A stretch of 64,000 nt of DNA from SZAS-79 sp964599095 (GTDB lineage: Bacteria > Pseudomonadota > Gammaproteobacteria > Burkholderiales > SG8-39). Position 1 is the first letter of the stretch, and every line of letters starts with the position of its first letter. Under the pieces are notes generated by a model. It was not told the DNA's origin, ran no database searches, and saw only the letters and a program-made list of their open reading frames with translations. The stretch is taken from contig CAZREB010000019.1 of NCBI GenBank assembly GCA_964599095.1, positions 31,988 through 95,987 of the forward strand. Direction: 5' to 3'. Position numbers and translations under genes: made by a program. This document shows, in pieces, positions 34,539 through 43,674 of this stretch.

Positions 34539-36707
34539 TTATGCATCCTTCGGGAACGAGAACCTGAACGTCGCTCCCTTGCCGATCGCGCCCTCGGCCC
34601 AGATGCGGCCGCCGTGCCTCGAAATCACGCTCTCGACGATCGCCAGGCCCACACCGGTGCCCTCGAACTCCTCGCTGCTGTGCAGGCGATGGAAGACCTT
34701 GAAGAGCTTTTCCTTGTACTGCGGGTCGAAGCCGGCGCCGTTGTCGCGCACCCAGAACACTTTCGCGCCGTCTTCCTCGCCCCCCCCGATCTCCACGGTC
34801 GGCGCCGTGCTGCGCGAACTGTACTTGAGCGCGTTGCCCACCAGGTTCGCCCAGACCTGGCGCAGCAGCGAGCGGTCGCCTTCGAGCACCGGGAGCGGCC
34901 CCAGCTCGATCCGGGCCGCCGGATGCTCGGGCGCAAGCTCCTCGACCACCTCCAGCACCAGCGCCTTCATGTCGACCGGCCCGACCTGCAGCGGGCTGCG
35001 GCCGAGCCGCGCGAAACGCAGCAGGTCTTCGATCAGCTCGCCCATCTTCCTTGCGCTGTTGCGGACCACCCCGAGCAGCCGCCGGCCTTCGTCGTCCAGC
35101 CTGTGCGCGTGGTCCTCCTCGAGCATCTGCGAGAAGCCGTCGATCGCGCGCAGCGGCGAGCGCAGGTCGTGGGACACCGAGGAGGTGAAACTCTCGAGGT
35201 CGCGATTGGCCGCAGCGAGCTCGGCGGTCCGTTCGGCGACGCGCAGCTCGAGGTCCTCGGCCTGGCGCCGCACGCGCTCGAGCAGGCGCGCCTGCGTAAT
35301 CGCGACCGCAAGCTGCATCGCCACCTCGCGTGCGATGTTGTACTGCTCCTCGGTGAAGTCGGCACGCTCCCCGCCGAAGCTGAGCGCGCCGATCAGCCCG
35401 CCGCCGGCGATCATCGGAATCACTGCATAGGCATCGACCCCGGAGACCAGCAGCGCCTCGGCATGCGGGCCGGGCGGGAGCTTGTGCGTATCCACGATCT
35501 GGGTCTCGCCGCGCTTCAGCGCCTCGAGGTCGCCCATCAGCGCGATCGGGTAGCGCACGCCGCCGATCCGGGTCCGGCGCCGGCCGGCGGCGGCCAGCCA
35601 CTCGACCATGCCGGCATCGAGGTCGAAGACGTTTACGATGGCGCGCGGCACCCCGAGCAATTCCCTGAGCGGCCGGATCACCGCCGCCGCAATCGATTGC
35701 GGCGCCTGCTCGGCCGCAGTCGCGCTTTCGATGTTGTGCAGGAGCCTCAGCCATTCGGCCTGCCTTTCCAGCGTGCGCCCGGCTTGGCGGCGCTCGGCCT
35801 CCTTGGCCTCCATCAACTGCGCGTGGAGCCTGGCGTTTTCGATCAGCAACACCACCAGCACGAAGGTGGTCGCCATCAGGCCGTAGATCCGGCCGGCGTA
35901 GAACCCGAGCGAAAAGCGGCCCGCGTTGAACACCGCGGCCAGCGCGACGTCGAACACCCACGCAACCATCACGACCATCAGCCACAGGTCGAGCTTCGAC
36001 TGCGAAGGCCTGCGCCAGAGCGCGACGGCCGCGATGGCGCACATCAGGCAGGTCCCGGTGGCGACGACGTACTTGGCCGGCAGGTCGCTGTTGCCGGCCA
36101 TGATTGCCGGCAGGGCTTCGTGCCCGCCGGTGGCAATGAACGTGAGGAGGCCGGCAGCAAGAAGAGCGGCCAGGCTTGCACCGCCGACCGGGATCCACCA
36201 GCTTCGCGGCCGCAGCCCGCCGCCGGCCCGGCCGCGCCGCGGTCCTTCCCGGCCGGCCTCCCCCAGCACCACGTAAGCGAGCACGGCAAACGGAAAGGCG
36301 CCATGCCAGAAGAAGTACAGCCAGGCGGTCGTCTGCCCGCCGCCGCCGATCACGCCCTGCGGCGCGAACAGGCCGGGAAAGCTCAGCGCGTGGGCGACGG
36401 CCATGAACGCCGTAAACAGGTAACCCGCCCCCAGCACGAGAAGGCCGTCCGAGCGCGAAGTGGCGAACTGGCTGAACAGCAGGATCGCGGTGACCACGTC
36501 GATCACGATCAGCGCGGACTGGTAGGTCGGGATGAAGGCCCAGACCTGCGCCATCGGCAGCCTGGCGAAGGGCACGGCCGCGGCAAACAGCGCCGTCAGC
36601 GCAACGACCGCGACAAGTGCAACGCGACGCTCGCCCGGGCCGGCCGGCAGAGTCGAGAGCATCGGATATCGCGCCTGCCTCGCCTGCATGCCCCTGTTTC
36701 CCTTCAT
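34539..36707 (-). CDS. Membrane sensor histidine kinase with MASE4-like, GAF, HisKA and HATPase domains
   Basis: The start MKGNRGMQAR at 36707 (722 residues) is chosen. MQARQARYP at 36689, behind AGGGG, is nearly as good. The first 290 or so residues form about eight membrane helices of the MASE4 type. They are followed by a short coiled linker (LHAQLMEAKEAERRQAGRTL), a GAF domain with SFGGERADFTEEQYN, HisKA with His513 (SVSHDLRSPLRAI) and a HATPase with DNGAGFDPQ and GTGVGLAIVES. No response regulator gene is adjacent, so it is an orphan kinase. The signal is unknown. Confidence 0.9.
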   Translation of the reverse strand: MKGNRGMQARQARYPMLSTLPAGPGERRVALVAVVALTALFAAAVPFARLPMAQVWAFIPTYQSALIVIDVVTAILLFSQFATSRSDGLLVLGAGYLFTAFMAVAHALSFPGLFAPQGVIGGGGQTTAWLYFFWHGAFPFAVLAYVVLGEAGREGPRRGRAGGGLRPRSWWIPVGGASLAALLAAGLLTFIATGGHEALPAIMAGNSDLPAKYVVATGTCLMCAIAAVALWRRPSQSKLDLWLMVVMVAWVFDVALAAVFNAGRFSLGFYAGRIYGLMATTFVLVVLLIENARLHAQLMEAKEAERRQAGRTLERQAEWLRLLHNIESATAAEQAPQSIAAAVIRPLRELLGVPRAIVNVFDLDAGMVEWLAAAGRRRTRIGGVRYPIALMGDLEALKRGETQIVDTHKLPPGPHAEALLVSGVDAYAVIPMIAGGGLIGALSFGGERADFTEEQYNIAREVAMQLAVAITQARLLERVRRQAEDLELRVAERTAELAAANRDLESFTSSVSHDLRSPLRAIDGFSQMLEEDHAHRLDDEGRRLLGVVRNSARKMGELIEDLLRFARLGRSPLQVGPVDMKALVLEVVEELAPEHPAARIELGPLPVLEGDRSLLRQVWANLVGNALKYSSRSTAPTVEIGGGEEDGAKVFWVRDNGAGFDPQYKEKLFKVFHRLHSSEEFEGTGVGLAIVESVISRHGGRIWAEGAIGKGATFRFSFPKDA

Positions 36708-36814
36708 GAGCCCTGAAAGGTTCAGGCTAAGGAGGCGCCGTTCAAACGTCTGTAAGGAAAGCTTGATCGTGCGAGACACGAAGGCGCATTCCGCGCTTTC
36801 CGGGAGGCCACGTC

Positions 36815-37159
36815 TCAGGCGCGTGCAGCGGCCGGCCTCGGCGCGGGCGCGTGGACCAACCCGATGCTCAGCCAAACCGCCACGCTGAAATAGAGCGACA
36901 TCCAGGTGACTTCACTGCGCCAGTCCTCCCAGCGATGGGAGACGACCCAGCGCCCGGAGACATCGAGCGCGCCCTGCGCGAGGCTCAGGTAGTGGCGCCC
37001 GGCCGCCTCGTCGGCGACCCATCGGGACCAGTACATCGGCACGTCGACGAGGAACATGAATGCCACGTAGGCGATGCCGGCGGCACACCATGCGGCCAGC
37101 AGGGGCCGCATGGCCGCGCTGCTGCGCGGCCAGATCGCGACGAGGCTGCAGACCATCAA
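36815..37159 (-). CDS. Small membrane protein of unknown function
   Basis: The 114-residue frame from ATG 37159 encodes two or three hydrophobic helices (LLAAWCAAGIAYVAFMFLVD, then MSLYFSVAVWLSIGLV) and a soluble loop rich in Trp and His. The frame is open in phase back to the stop of the universal stress protein, and the codons before the ATG (ETLWGCCAAL) still look like a membrane helix. The real start may therefore lie upstream and be unrecognised, or the region may carry a base error. I cannot name the family. Confidence 0.5.
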   Translation of the reverse strand: MMVCSLVAIWPRSSAAMRPLLAAWCAAGIAYVAFMFLVDVPMYWSRWVADEAAGRHYLSLAQGALDVSGRWVVSHRWEDWRSEVTWMSLYFSVAVWLSIGLVHAPAPRPAAARA

Positions 37160-37246
37160 GGCGGCGCAGCAGCCCCAGAGCGTCTCTTCGGCGACGTGGC
37201 CGACGGGCCGCTGCCGGGCGGCCGCGGCGTTTCGAGCTTTCGCCCC

Positions 37247-37664
37247 TTAGCGGGCGACCACGACCGGAATCTTCGAATGCGCAAGCACGCGGACCGTCTC
37301 GCTGCCGAGAACCAGGCCGCCGACCGCACTTCGGCCGTGCGAAGCCATGACGATGGCGTCGCACTCTTGTGCGCGTGCAGTCCGCAGGATCCCGCGCCAC
37401 GGATCGCGGTCGAAGACGAGCCGTGTGAAGCAGCGAACGCCCGCAGCGCGCGCGGCGCGCTCGATCTCTCCGAGATGTTTCTTCGCCGTCTCCTGCAGGA
37501 GCTTTCTGTATTCGGTGCGGGAAAACGATCCTACGTAGTACATGGCCGCCTCGCCATAGATCGGCGGAATCGACGGGGAAGCGACATAGACGCCGGTGAC
37601 TCTTGCGCCCAGGTCTTTCGCGAGTCCGACTCCCGCCTTGACTCCCCTTGCCGCGAGCCTCGAC
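37247..37664 (-). CDS. Universal stress protein (UspA family), 5' part lost in the assembly gap
   Basis: The visible C-terminal 138 residues have the Usp nucleotide-binding motif ASHGRSAVGGLVLGSETVRV and the final strand KIPVVVAR. The N-terminal strand with its first ATP-contact residues is inside the run of Ns. It appears to be a single-domain Usp of about 150-160 residues. It diverges from the hemerythrin gene on the other side of the gap. Confidence 0.85.
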
Positions 37665-37764
37665 NNNNNNNNNNNNNNNNNNNNNNNNNNNNNNNNNNNN
37701 NNNNNNNNNNNNNNNNNNNNNNNNNNNNNNNNNNNNNNNNNNNNNNNNNNNNNNNNNNNNNNNN
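37665..37764. other. Assembly gap, 100 Ns
   Basis: Exactly 100 undefined bases, the usual placeholder for a scaffold join of unknown size. The 5' end of the universal stress protein and the shared promoter region with the hemerythrin gene are missing. Confidence 0.99.
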
Positions 37765-37834
37765 ATCGAAATCCCGCCGGCCATGTACAGTAATGCCCGG
37801 AATTCGAACAATCGACAAAGAGGACGTCCGATCC

Positions 37835-38266
37835 ATGCGCAAATCCACGGTTCCCGGGCATCACGGCGTCGATCTGCCCGGCCACTACTTCGATGCGGAT
37901 CACCGCGCCATGCTGGAAGGATTGAACGCGCTCACCGAAGCGCTGGCGTCCAAGGATCGCGCGCTCGTGCTCGATGCAACCGGCAGGCTGGAGGAAATTG
38001 CCGGCAAGCATTTCGCGCGTGAAGAGCAAAGCATGCGCGAGAGCGGCTACCACTCCACCGCCCGGCATTGCGCCAGCCACGGTGCCCTGCTGCAGCGTCT
38101 CGCCGACTTTCGCGAGAAGGCGCGACTCGCGCAGGATTTCTCCGCCATTCAGGCCGACTCGGCTTTCCTGGGCCAGTGGCTTGCCCCGCACATCAAGAAG
38201 GATGACCGACTGTTTTCGGAATTCCTGTCGGTCCGGGCCTATGCAAGCAAGGTCGGACACCCCTGA
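37835..38266 (+). CDS. Bacteriohemerythrin
   Basis: The 143-residue four-helix protein has the full di-iron ligand set: His23 (FDADHRAM), His59 and Glu63 (HFAREE), His78 and His82 (RHCASH), and His119 with Asp124 (HIKKDDRLF). It binds oxygen reversibly or senses it in the cytoplasm. I prefer ATG 37835, with AGAGG about 11 bp upstream. An ATG at 37793 in the same frame would add 14 residues. Confidence 0.9.
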   Translation: MRKSTVPGHHGVDLPGHYFDADHRAMLEGLNALTEALASKDRALVLDATGRLEEIAGKHFAREEQSMRESGYHSTARHCASHGALLQRLADFREKARLAQDFSAIQADSAFLGQWLAPHIKKDDRLFSEFLSVRAYASKVGHP

Positions 38267-38340
38267 GGGGAACACGACACACCGACTCCCGCGGTCGACT
38301 GACCGATCCCGGCAGACCGATCCCCGCCTGCTCCGCGCAA

Positions 38341-39540
38341 TCAGGCCTGCGCGGTCTGCGCCAGCATCGCGCTCTGCCGCTTGAGGGCCGCCCGTCCGGG
38401 GAAGAAGAACGAGGCCACCAGCGTGAGCGCCGCCATCGCGCCAAGCAGCATGAAGACGCTGCGAAAGCCGCTGGTCTTGTGGAAGTGCGCGATCATCGGC
38501 ACCGCCATCGACGCGACGCCGAAGGTGACGAGGTAGCGCACCGCGAACACGCGCGAGCGGTATTCGTCCGGCGTGTAGCGCCCGACGATCGCGTCGTTCA
38601 GCGGGATCTGGCCGAACACCGCGAGCATCATCATCACCGACACGATCAAGAGCGGCCAGCCGTCGAGCTGGCTCGCCAGGAAAAGCAGCACCACCTGGCA
38701 CAGCGACACCGGCAGCAGCAGCGTGCGCAGGTCGTGCTTGTCGATCATCGGGCCGATGACCACCTGCGAGAACGCCGCGATCGTGTAGACCATGCTCACC
38801 AGCAGGCCGATGCCGAGGCTGGTGTGGGTCAGCGCGGTCAGGCGCTCGTCGAACACCTTGGGCATCGAGATCGTGGTCGAGTTGAAGATCAGCCCGCCGC
38901 ACGAGGTGACCACCAGCAGCACGAGGATGATGCGGTACATCGTGCGCGTATCGACGTGCAGCGCGCCCTTCTTGCCGGTCTTCACGATGGCGCCGGGGTC
39001 CGACACCCAAGCGAGCCAGCCGATGCCGGCGGCGACACAGAGCGCGCCGGGCACGAAGAACGCGGTGCGCCAGCCGTAGTAGTCCATCAGGAATCCGGAC
39101 ACCACCGCGGCGAACGCGAGCCCGAGGTTGCCGTACAGGCCGTTCCAGCCGAGCACGCGGCCGATCACCTTCGGGTCGGCCACGATCATCGCGGTGGCCA
39201 CCGGGTGGTAGATCGCGGCGAACATGCCGAGCACCGTCAGGCCGACCGCGATCTGCCAGGTCTCGGTCGCAAAGCCGGTGAGCACCAGCGCGCCGCCCAG
39301 GCCGAAGAAGAACACCGTCATCATCTTGTAGCGGCTCCAGCGGTCGCCGAGCCAGCCCGCAGGCAGGCCGAGCACGCCGAATGCGATGAACCCGCCGAGC
39401 GAAAGCGGCAGCAGTTCGGCGTACGGGCGGTTGAGGTCGCGCGAGAGCGCCAGCACGACCGTCGGGAAGATCAGCATGACGAGATGGTCGAGCGCGTGCC
39501 CGAGGTTGATGAACGGCAGCAGCGCGGGATTCTTCTTCAT
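38341..39540 (-). CDS. Major facilitator superfamily transporter
   Basis: The start MKKNPALLPF follows GGAGAGG. The 399-residue protein has twelve predicted membrane helices and the loop-2 MFS signature LPAGWLGDRWSRYKMMTV, repeated weakly as VVIGPMIDKHDLRTL after helix 8. The substrate is not evident. The divergent AraC-type gene 87 bp away probably controls it. Confidence 0.9.
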   Translation of the reverse strand: MKKNPALLPFINLGHALDHLVMLIFPTVVLALSRDLNRPYAELLPLSLGGFIAFGVLGLPAGWLGDRWSRYKMMTVFFFGLGGALVLTGFATETWQIAVGLTVLGMFAAIYHPVATAMIVADPKVIGRVLGWNGLYGNLGLAFAAVVSGFLMDYYGWRTAFFVPGALCVAAGIGWLAWVSDPGAIVKTGKKGALHVDTRTMYRIILVLLVVTSCGGLIFNSTTISMPKVFDERLTALTHTSLGIGLLVSMVYTIAAFSQVVIGPMIDKHDLRTLLLPVSLCQVVLLFLASQLDGWPLLIVSVMMMLAVFGQIPLNDAIVGRYTPDEYRSRVFAVRYLVTFGVASMAVPMIAHFHKTSGFRSVFMLLGAMAALTLVASFFFPGRAALKRQSAMLAQTAQA

Positions 39541-39627
39541 TGCCTCTCCGGAGCTTCCTGGATGAGCGCTCAGGCTACGCGCGGGCATTGCGTCCGTCAC
39601 GCGACTATCGGACAATTTCTGTTGCGT

Positions 39628-40461
39628 ATGAGACAAGCCCCCCGAACCCAACCGGTTCCGCCCCGCAGTACGCGCGGCGCCGACTACCAGCGCGTGCCGC
39701 GACCGGTGGCCGCCATGGCGCGCGACCTGCCTTCGGATTACGAGATCGCGTGGCACAGCCACCCGCGATTCCAGCTGGTGTACGGCGCGCAGGGCGTGAT
39801 GACGGTGGATACCAAGGGCGACAAGGACGGCGGCGTGAGCCGGGGCGAGACCTGGGTCGTCCCGCCGCAACGCGCCGTCTGGCTGCCGCCGGGCATCGAG
39901 CACCGCATCCTGACCTCGAGCGAGGTCAAGTTCCGCACGCTGTATGTCGCGCCCGAGGCGGCCGGGGCGATGCCGCAGCGCTGCGTTGCATTCGCAATCA
40001 CGCCGTTGCTGCGCGAACTGATCCTGCGCGCGACCGAGCTGCCGGTCGAATACGACGAGAATGGCGCCGCAGGGCGCGTGATGCAGCTGATCCTCGACGA
40101 ACTGGCCTCGCTCGCGAGCTTGCCGTATAACCTGCCGATGCCTGCATCGAACGTCCTGTCGCGGATCTGCCGCACGATCATCGAAAGCCCGAACGACCGG
40201 GTCACCATCGAGGAACTCGGCTCGCGCCACGGCACGACCACCCGGACCCTCGCGCGCCGGTTCCGGCGCGAGACCGGCATGAGCTTCTCGGAATGGCGCC
40301 GGCGCGCGCGGCTGCTGCGCGCCCTCGCATGGATCGCCGAAGGCCGGCCGATCCTCGCGGTCGCGCTCGACCTCGGCTACGACAGCCCGAGCGCCTTCTC
40401 GGCGATGTTCAAGCGCGAGTTCGGCCTGCCGCCTTCGCACTACCGCGCGAGCGCCGCATGA
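39628..40461 (+). CDS. AraC-family transcriptional regulator
   Basis: The 277-residue regulator has a cupin-like N-terminal sensor domain (WHSHPRFQLVYGAQGVMTV, PPGIEHRI) and a C-terminal double helix-turn-helix (VTIEELGSRHGTTTRTLARR, then DLGYDSPSAFSAMFKREFG). Its start lies in the 87-bp gap divergent from the MFS gene, the usual arrangement for local control. It overlaps mobA by 4 bp. Confidence 0.92.
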   Translation: MRQAPRTQPVPPRSTRGADYQRVPRPVAAMARDLPSDYEIAWHSHPRFQLVYGAQGVMTVDTKGDKDGGVSRGETWVVPPQRAVWLPPGIEHRILTSSEVKFRTLYVAPEAAGAMPQRCVAFAITPLLRELILRATELPVEYDENGAAGRVMQLILDELASLASLPYNLPMPASNVLSRICRTIIESPNDRVTIEELGSRHGTTTRTLARRFRRETGMSFSEWRRRARLLRALAWIAEGRPILAVALDLGYDSPSAFSAMFKREFGLPPSHYRASAA

Positions 40462-41033
40462 GCGCGAAGGTTTCGGGCGTCGTGCTTGCGGGCGGCCAGG
40501 GCCGGCGCATGGGCGGCGTGGACAAGGGCCTGCAGGTCCTCGGCGGCAAGGCGATGATCGAGCACGTGATCGAGCGCCTTGCGCCCCAGGTCGACGAGAT
40601 CGTGATCAACGCCAACCAGAACCTCGACCGGTACGGCAACCTCGGCTACAAGGTCGCGCCGGACGTCACCGGCGGTTTCGCCGGCCCGCTGGCCGGGCTG
40701 CAGGCCGGGCTGCAGGCGGCCACGCACCCGCTGGTGGTGACCGCGCCCTGCGACTCGCCTTTCCTGCCGCTCGACCTGGTGTCGCGCCTGGCGGCCGCGC
40801 TCGGGCACCGCCAGCTTGCGGTCGCAAAGACCGGCGACCAGCCGCACCCGGTGTTCGCGCTGGTGCGCCGCGACCTGCTCGACCATCTCACCGCCTACCT
40901 GGCCGGCGGAGGGCGCAAAATCGACGCCTGGTATGCCTCGCTCGACGTCGTCGAGGTGCCTTTCGACGACGAGGCGGACGCTTTCAGCAACATCAACACG
41001 CGCGAGGAATTGCGCGCCCACGAAGAATCATGA
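40458..41033 (+). CDS. mobA: Molybdenum cofactor guanylyltransferase MobA
   Basis: The 191-residue enzyme has the nucleotidyltransferase signature VVLAGGQGRRMGGVDKGLQ near the start and the metal-binding TAPCDSPFLP in the middle. It attaches GMP to Mo-molybdopterin to make the bis-MGD precursor. ATGA overlaps link it to the araC gene upstream and moeA downstream. Confidence 0.95.
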   Translation: MSAKVSGVVLAGGQGRRMGGVDKGLQVLGGKAMIEHVIERLAPQVDEIVINANQNLDRYGNLGYKVAPDVTGGFAGPLAGLQAGLQAATHPLVVTAPCDSPFLPLDLVSRLAAALGHRQLAVAKTGDQPHPVFALVRRDLLDHLTAYLAGGGRKIDAWYASLDVVEVPFDDEADAFSNINTREELRAHEES

Positions 41034-42391
41034 CTCCTGCCCCTGACGCCATGCCCCCCCCTCCTCCGGCCGAAGCCGATGCCGCAACGCCTGCGCCGGC
41101 CGTTGCGCCGTCCCAGGCGGCAACCCTCCAGCAGATCGTCAGTTGCCTCGATGGCTACGACCCTAATGCGCTGCGCGTGGACAAGGCACGGGAGGCGATC
41201 CGCGCCTGCCTGACGCCGGTCTCCGGGATCGAACGCGTCGCAGTCCGCTCGGCGCTCGGCCGCGTGCTGGCCGAGGACATCGTGCCGGAGTTCGACGTTC
41301 CGGCGCACACCAACTCGGCGATGGATGGTTATGCGCTGCGCTCGCGCGACCTCGTCAAGGGCGCCGATACCTGGCTGCACGAAATCGGCACCGCGCTCGC
41401 GGGGCGCCAGTTCGAGGGCGAACTGAAGGCCCGCTCCTGCGTGCGCGTGATGACCGGGGCGGTGCTGCCCGAGGGCGCCGACATGGTGGTCGTGCAGGAG
41501 GTCGTCAAGAGGGACGAGGACTCGATCATCATCCCGGCCGGCCAGGTCAAGGGCCAGAATGTGCGCCTTGCCGGGGAGGACCTGCAGAAAGGCGTGCCGG
41601 TGCTGCGGCCCGGACGCCTGCTGTGCCCGGCCGACCTCGGCCTGGTCGCCTCGCTCGGCCTTGCGGAAGTCATGGTGAAGCGGCGCGTGCGCGTGGCCTT
41701 CTTCTCGACCGGCGACGAGCTCGCCTCGGTCGGCACGCCGCTGGCCGCCGGGCATGTCTACGACTCGAACCGCTACACCCTGTTCGGGATGCTGCAGCGC
41801 CTGGGGGTCGAGATCCTCGACATGGGCGTGGTCAAGGACGACCCCGCGCACCTCGAAGCGGCGCTGCGCATCGCGGCGAAGAACGCCGACGTGATCGTCA
41901 CTTCGGGGGGCGTCTCGGTGGGCGAGGCCGACTTCATCAAGGCGATGATGGCGAAACTGGGCGAAGTGATGTTCTGGAAGATCGCGATGCGCCCCGGCCG
42001 GCCGATGGCCTTCGGGCGGATCGAGTCCGACGGGCGCGCGGCCTTCCTCTTCGGCCTGCCGGGCAACCCGGTGGCGGTGATGGTCACGTTCTACCAGTTC
42101 GTGCGCGACGCCCTGCTGCACCTGGGCGGGCGCAGCGGCGACTACTCGATCCCGCTCTTGCGGGTGCCGAGCGCCGAAGCGCTGCGCAAGGTGCCGGGCC
42201 GCACGGAGTACCAGCGCGCGATCCTGTCCAACGAGGGCGGCGAGTGGCGCGTGCGGACCACGGGGCAGCAGGGCTCGGGGGTGCTGCGCTCGATGTCCGA
42301 GGCGAACTGCTTCATCGTGCTCGAGCACGAGCGCGAAAACGTCAACGCCGGCGACCTGGTCAGCGTGCAACTTTTCGAAGGCCTGGCATGA
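41030..42391 (+). CDS. moeA: Molybdopterin molybdenumtransferase MoeA
   Basis: The 453-residue protein has an Ala/Pro-rich N-terminal tail of about 30 residues, then family motifs DVPAHTNSAMDGYALRSRD, MTGAVLPEGADMVVVQE, VTSGGVSVGEADF and FGLPGNPVAVMVTFYQFV. It inserts molybdate into adenylylated molybdopterin. It serves molybdoenzymes such as the soxC product. It overlaps mobA (ATGA) and the transaldolase gene by 4 bp. Confidence 0.95.
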   Translation: MTPAPDAMPPPPPAEADAATPAPAVAPSQAATLQQIVSCLDGYDPNALRVDKAREAIRACLTPVSGIERVAVRSALGRVLAEDIVPEFDVPAHTNSAMDGYALRSRDLVKGADTWLHEIGTALAGRQFEGELKARSCVRVMTGAVLPEGADMVVVQEVVKRDEDSIIIPAGQVKGQNVRLAGEDLQKGVPVLRPGRLLCPADLGLVASLGLAEVMVKRRVRVAFFSTGDELASVGTPLAAGHVYDSNRYTLFGMLQRLGVEILDMGVVKDDPAHLEAALRIAAKNADVIVTSGGVSVGEADFIKAMMAKLGEVMFWKIAMRPGRPMAFGRIESDGRAAFLFGLPGNPVAVMVTFYQFVRDALLHLGGRSGDYSIPLLRVPSAEALRKVPGRTEYQRAILSNEGGEWRVRTTGQQGSGVLRSMSEANCFIVLEHERENVNAGDLVSVQLFEGLA

Positions 42392-43461
42392 ATCCTCTTC
42401 TCGAGTTGAACAGCTTCGGCCAGTCGGTCTGGCTGGACTTCATCCGCCGCGACTTCGTCACCGGCGGCGGCCTGCAAAAACTGGTGGTCGAGGACGGCCT
42501 CGCGGGCATGACTTCGAACCCGGCGATCTTCGAAAAGGCGATCGGCGGCGGGAACGAGTACGCCCCCGCGATCAGCGCCCTCAAGGCGAAGGGGCTGAGC
42601 GCAATGGGACTCTACGAAGCGCTCGCGATCGACGACATCCGGACCGCCGCCGACCATTTGAAGCCGGTCTTCGACGCCAGCAAGGGCCACGACGGGTATG
42701 TAAGCCTCGAAGTGTCGCCCTACCTCGCCCGCGACACGGCCGCGACGATCGCCGAGGCCCGGCGCCTGTGGAAGGAAGTGGCGCGGCCCAACCTGATGGT
42801 CAAGGTGCCCGGGACCGCCGAGGGACTGCCGGCGATCGAGCTGCTGATCAGCGAGGACATCAACGTCAACGTCACGCTGCTTTTCTCGCGGCAGGTTTAC
42901 GAGCAGGTGGCAGAGCGCTATATCGCCGGGCTCGAGCGCCGCGCAGGCGAAGGCGGCGACCTCGAACGGATCGCCAGCGTCGCGAGCTTCTTCATCTCGC
43001 GCATCGACAGCGCGGTCGACCCGCTGGTGCCTGAAGCGCTGCGCGGCAAGACGGCAATAGCCAACGCGGTGCTTGCGTACGAGAGCTACAAGCGGATCTT
43101 TTCCGGCCCGCGGTGGAAGAACCTCGCCGACAAGGGCGCGCGGCCGCAGCGGCTGCTGTGGGCCAGCACCAGCACCAAGAACCCGGCCTATCGCGACGTG
43201 ATGTACGTGGAGGAGCTGATCGGATCCAACACGGTCAACACCCTGCCCCCTGCCACGCTCGACGCTTTCCGCGATCACGGCAAGCCGCGCGCCAGCCTCG
43301 AGGAAAACGTCGATGCCGCGCACGCGACCCTCGATGCCGTGGCAAAGCATGTGTCGCTCGACGCGATCACGGACAAGCTCACCGAGGACGGCGTTAAGCT
43401 CTTCGCCGATGCGTTCGACAAGCTGCTCGCGGCGGTGGAGGCCGCGAGGAAGGCCGCCTGA
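42388..43461 (+). CDS. tal: Transaldolase
   Basis: ATG 42388 overlaps the moeA stop. The 357-residue enzyme has the N-terminal MTSNPAIFEKAI, the Schiff-base Lys139 in NLMVKVPGTAEG and INVNVTLLFS, plus the late STSTKNPAYRDVMYVEEL, features of the longer transaldolase group also found fused to glucose-6-phosphate isomerase. It swaps dihydroxyacetone units in the pentose phosphate pathway. Confidence 0.95.
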   Translation: MNPLLELNSFGQSVWLDFIRRDFVTGGGLQKLVVEDGLAGMTSNPAIFEKAIGGGNEYAPAISALKAKGLSAMGLYEALAIDDIRTAADHLKPVFDASKGHDGYVSLEVSPYLARDTAATIAEARRLWKEVARPNLMVKVPGTAEGLPAIELLISEDINVNVTLLFSRQVYEQVAERYIAGLERRAGEGGDLERIASVASFFISRIDSAVDPLVPEALRGKTAIANAVLAYESYKRIFSGPRWKNLADKGARPQRLLWASTSTKNPAYRDVMYVEELIGSNTVNTLPPATLDAFRDHGKPRASLEENVDAAHATLDAVAKHVSLDAITDKLTEDGVKLFADAFDKLLAAVEAARKAA

Positions 43462-43674
43462 TCAGGCGTCCGAGCCCGGCACGACCTTGAAGGGCTTGCC
43501 GTCCTTGTAGTAGGTGCGCGTTCCCTGCCGCGCAAGCAAGGTGAACCGGCGTGCGTCGTCGAGCCATTGCAGGCGCTCCAGCGGCGTGCGCGCCAGATGC
43601 TCGCGAATCTGCTCGTCGCTTACCTCGTACCAGTAGTCGGTGATCGGGTACTCCTCAGGCGGCATAGGTTGCAC
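43462..43674 (-). CDS. Small conserved protein downstream of the nucleotidyltransferase
   Basis: This 70-residue acidic protein (MQPMPPEEYPITDYWYEVSD at the start, LARTPLERLQWLDDARRF in the middle) has no recognised domain. It overlaps the end of the nucleotidyltransferase gene by 20 bp and its stop abuts that of the transaldolase gene. A start at MPPEEY (43665) is possible. Tight linkage implies that it works with the nucleotidyltransferase. Confidence 0.7.
   Translation of the reverse strand: MQPMPPEEYPITDYWYEVSDEQIREHLARTPLERLQWLDDARRFTLLARQGTRTYYKDGKPFKVVPGSDA

Noticed and set aside
36851..38266. Single long frame spanning the N-run
   Set aside because: It only stays open because Ns translate as X. 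The real gene is the hemerythrin from 37835.
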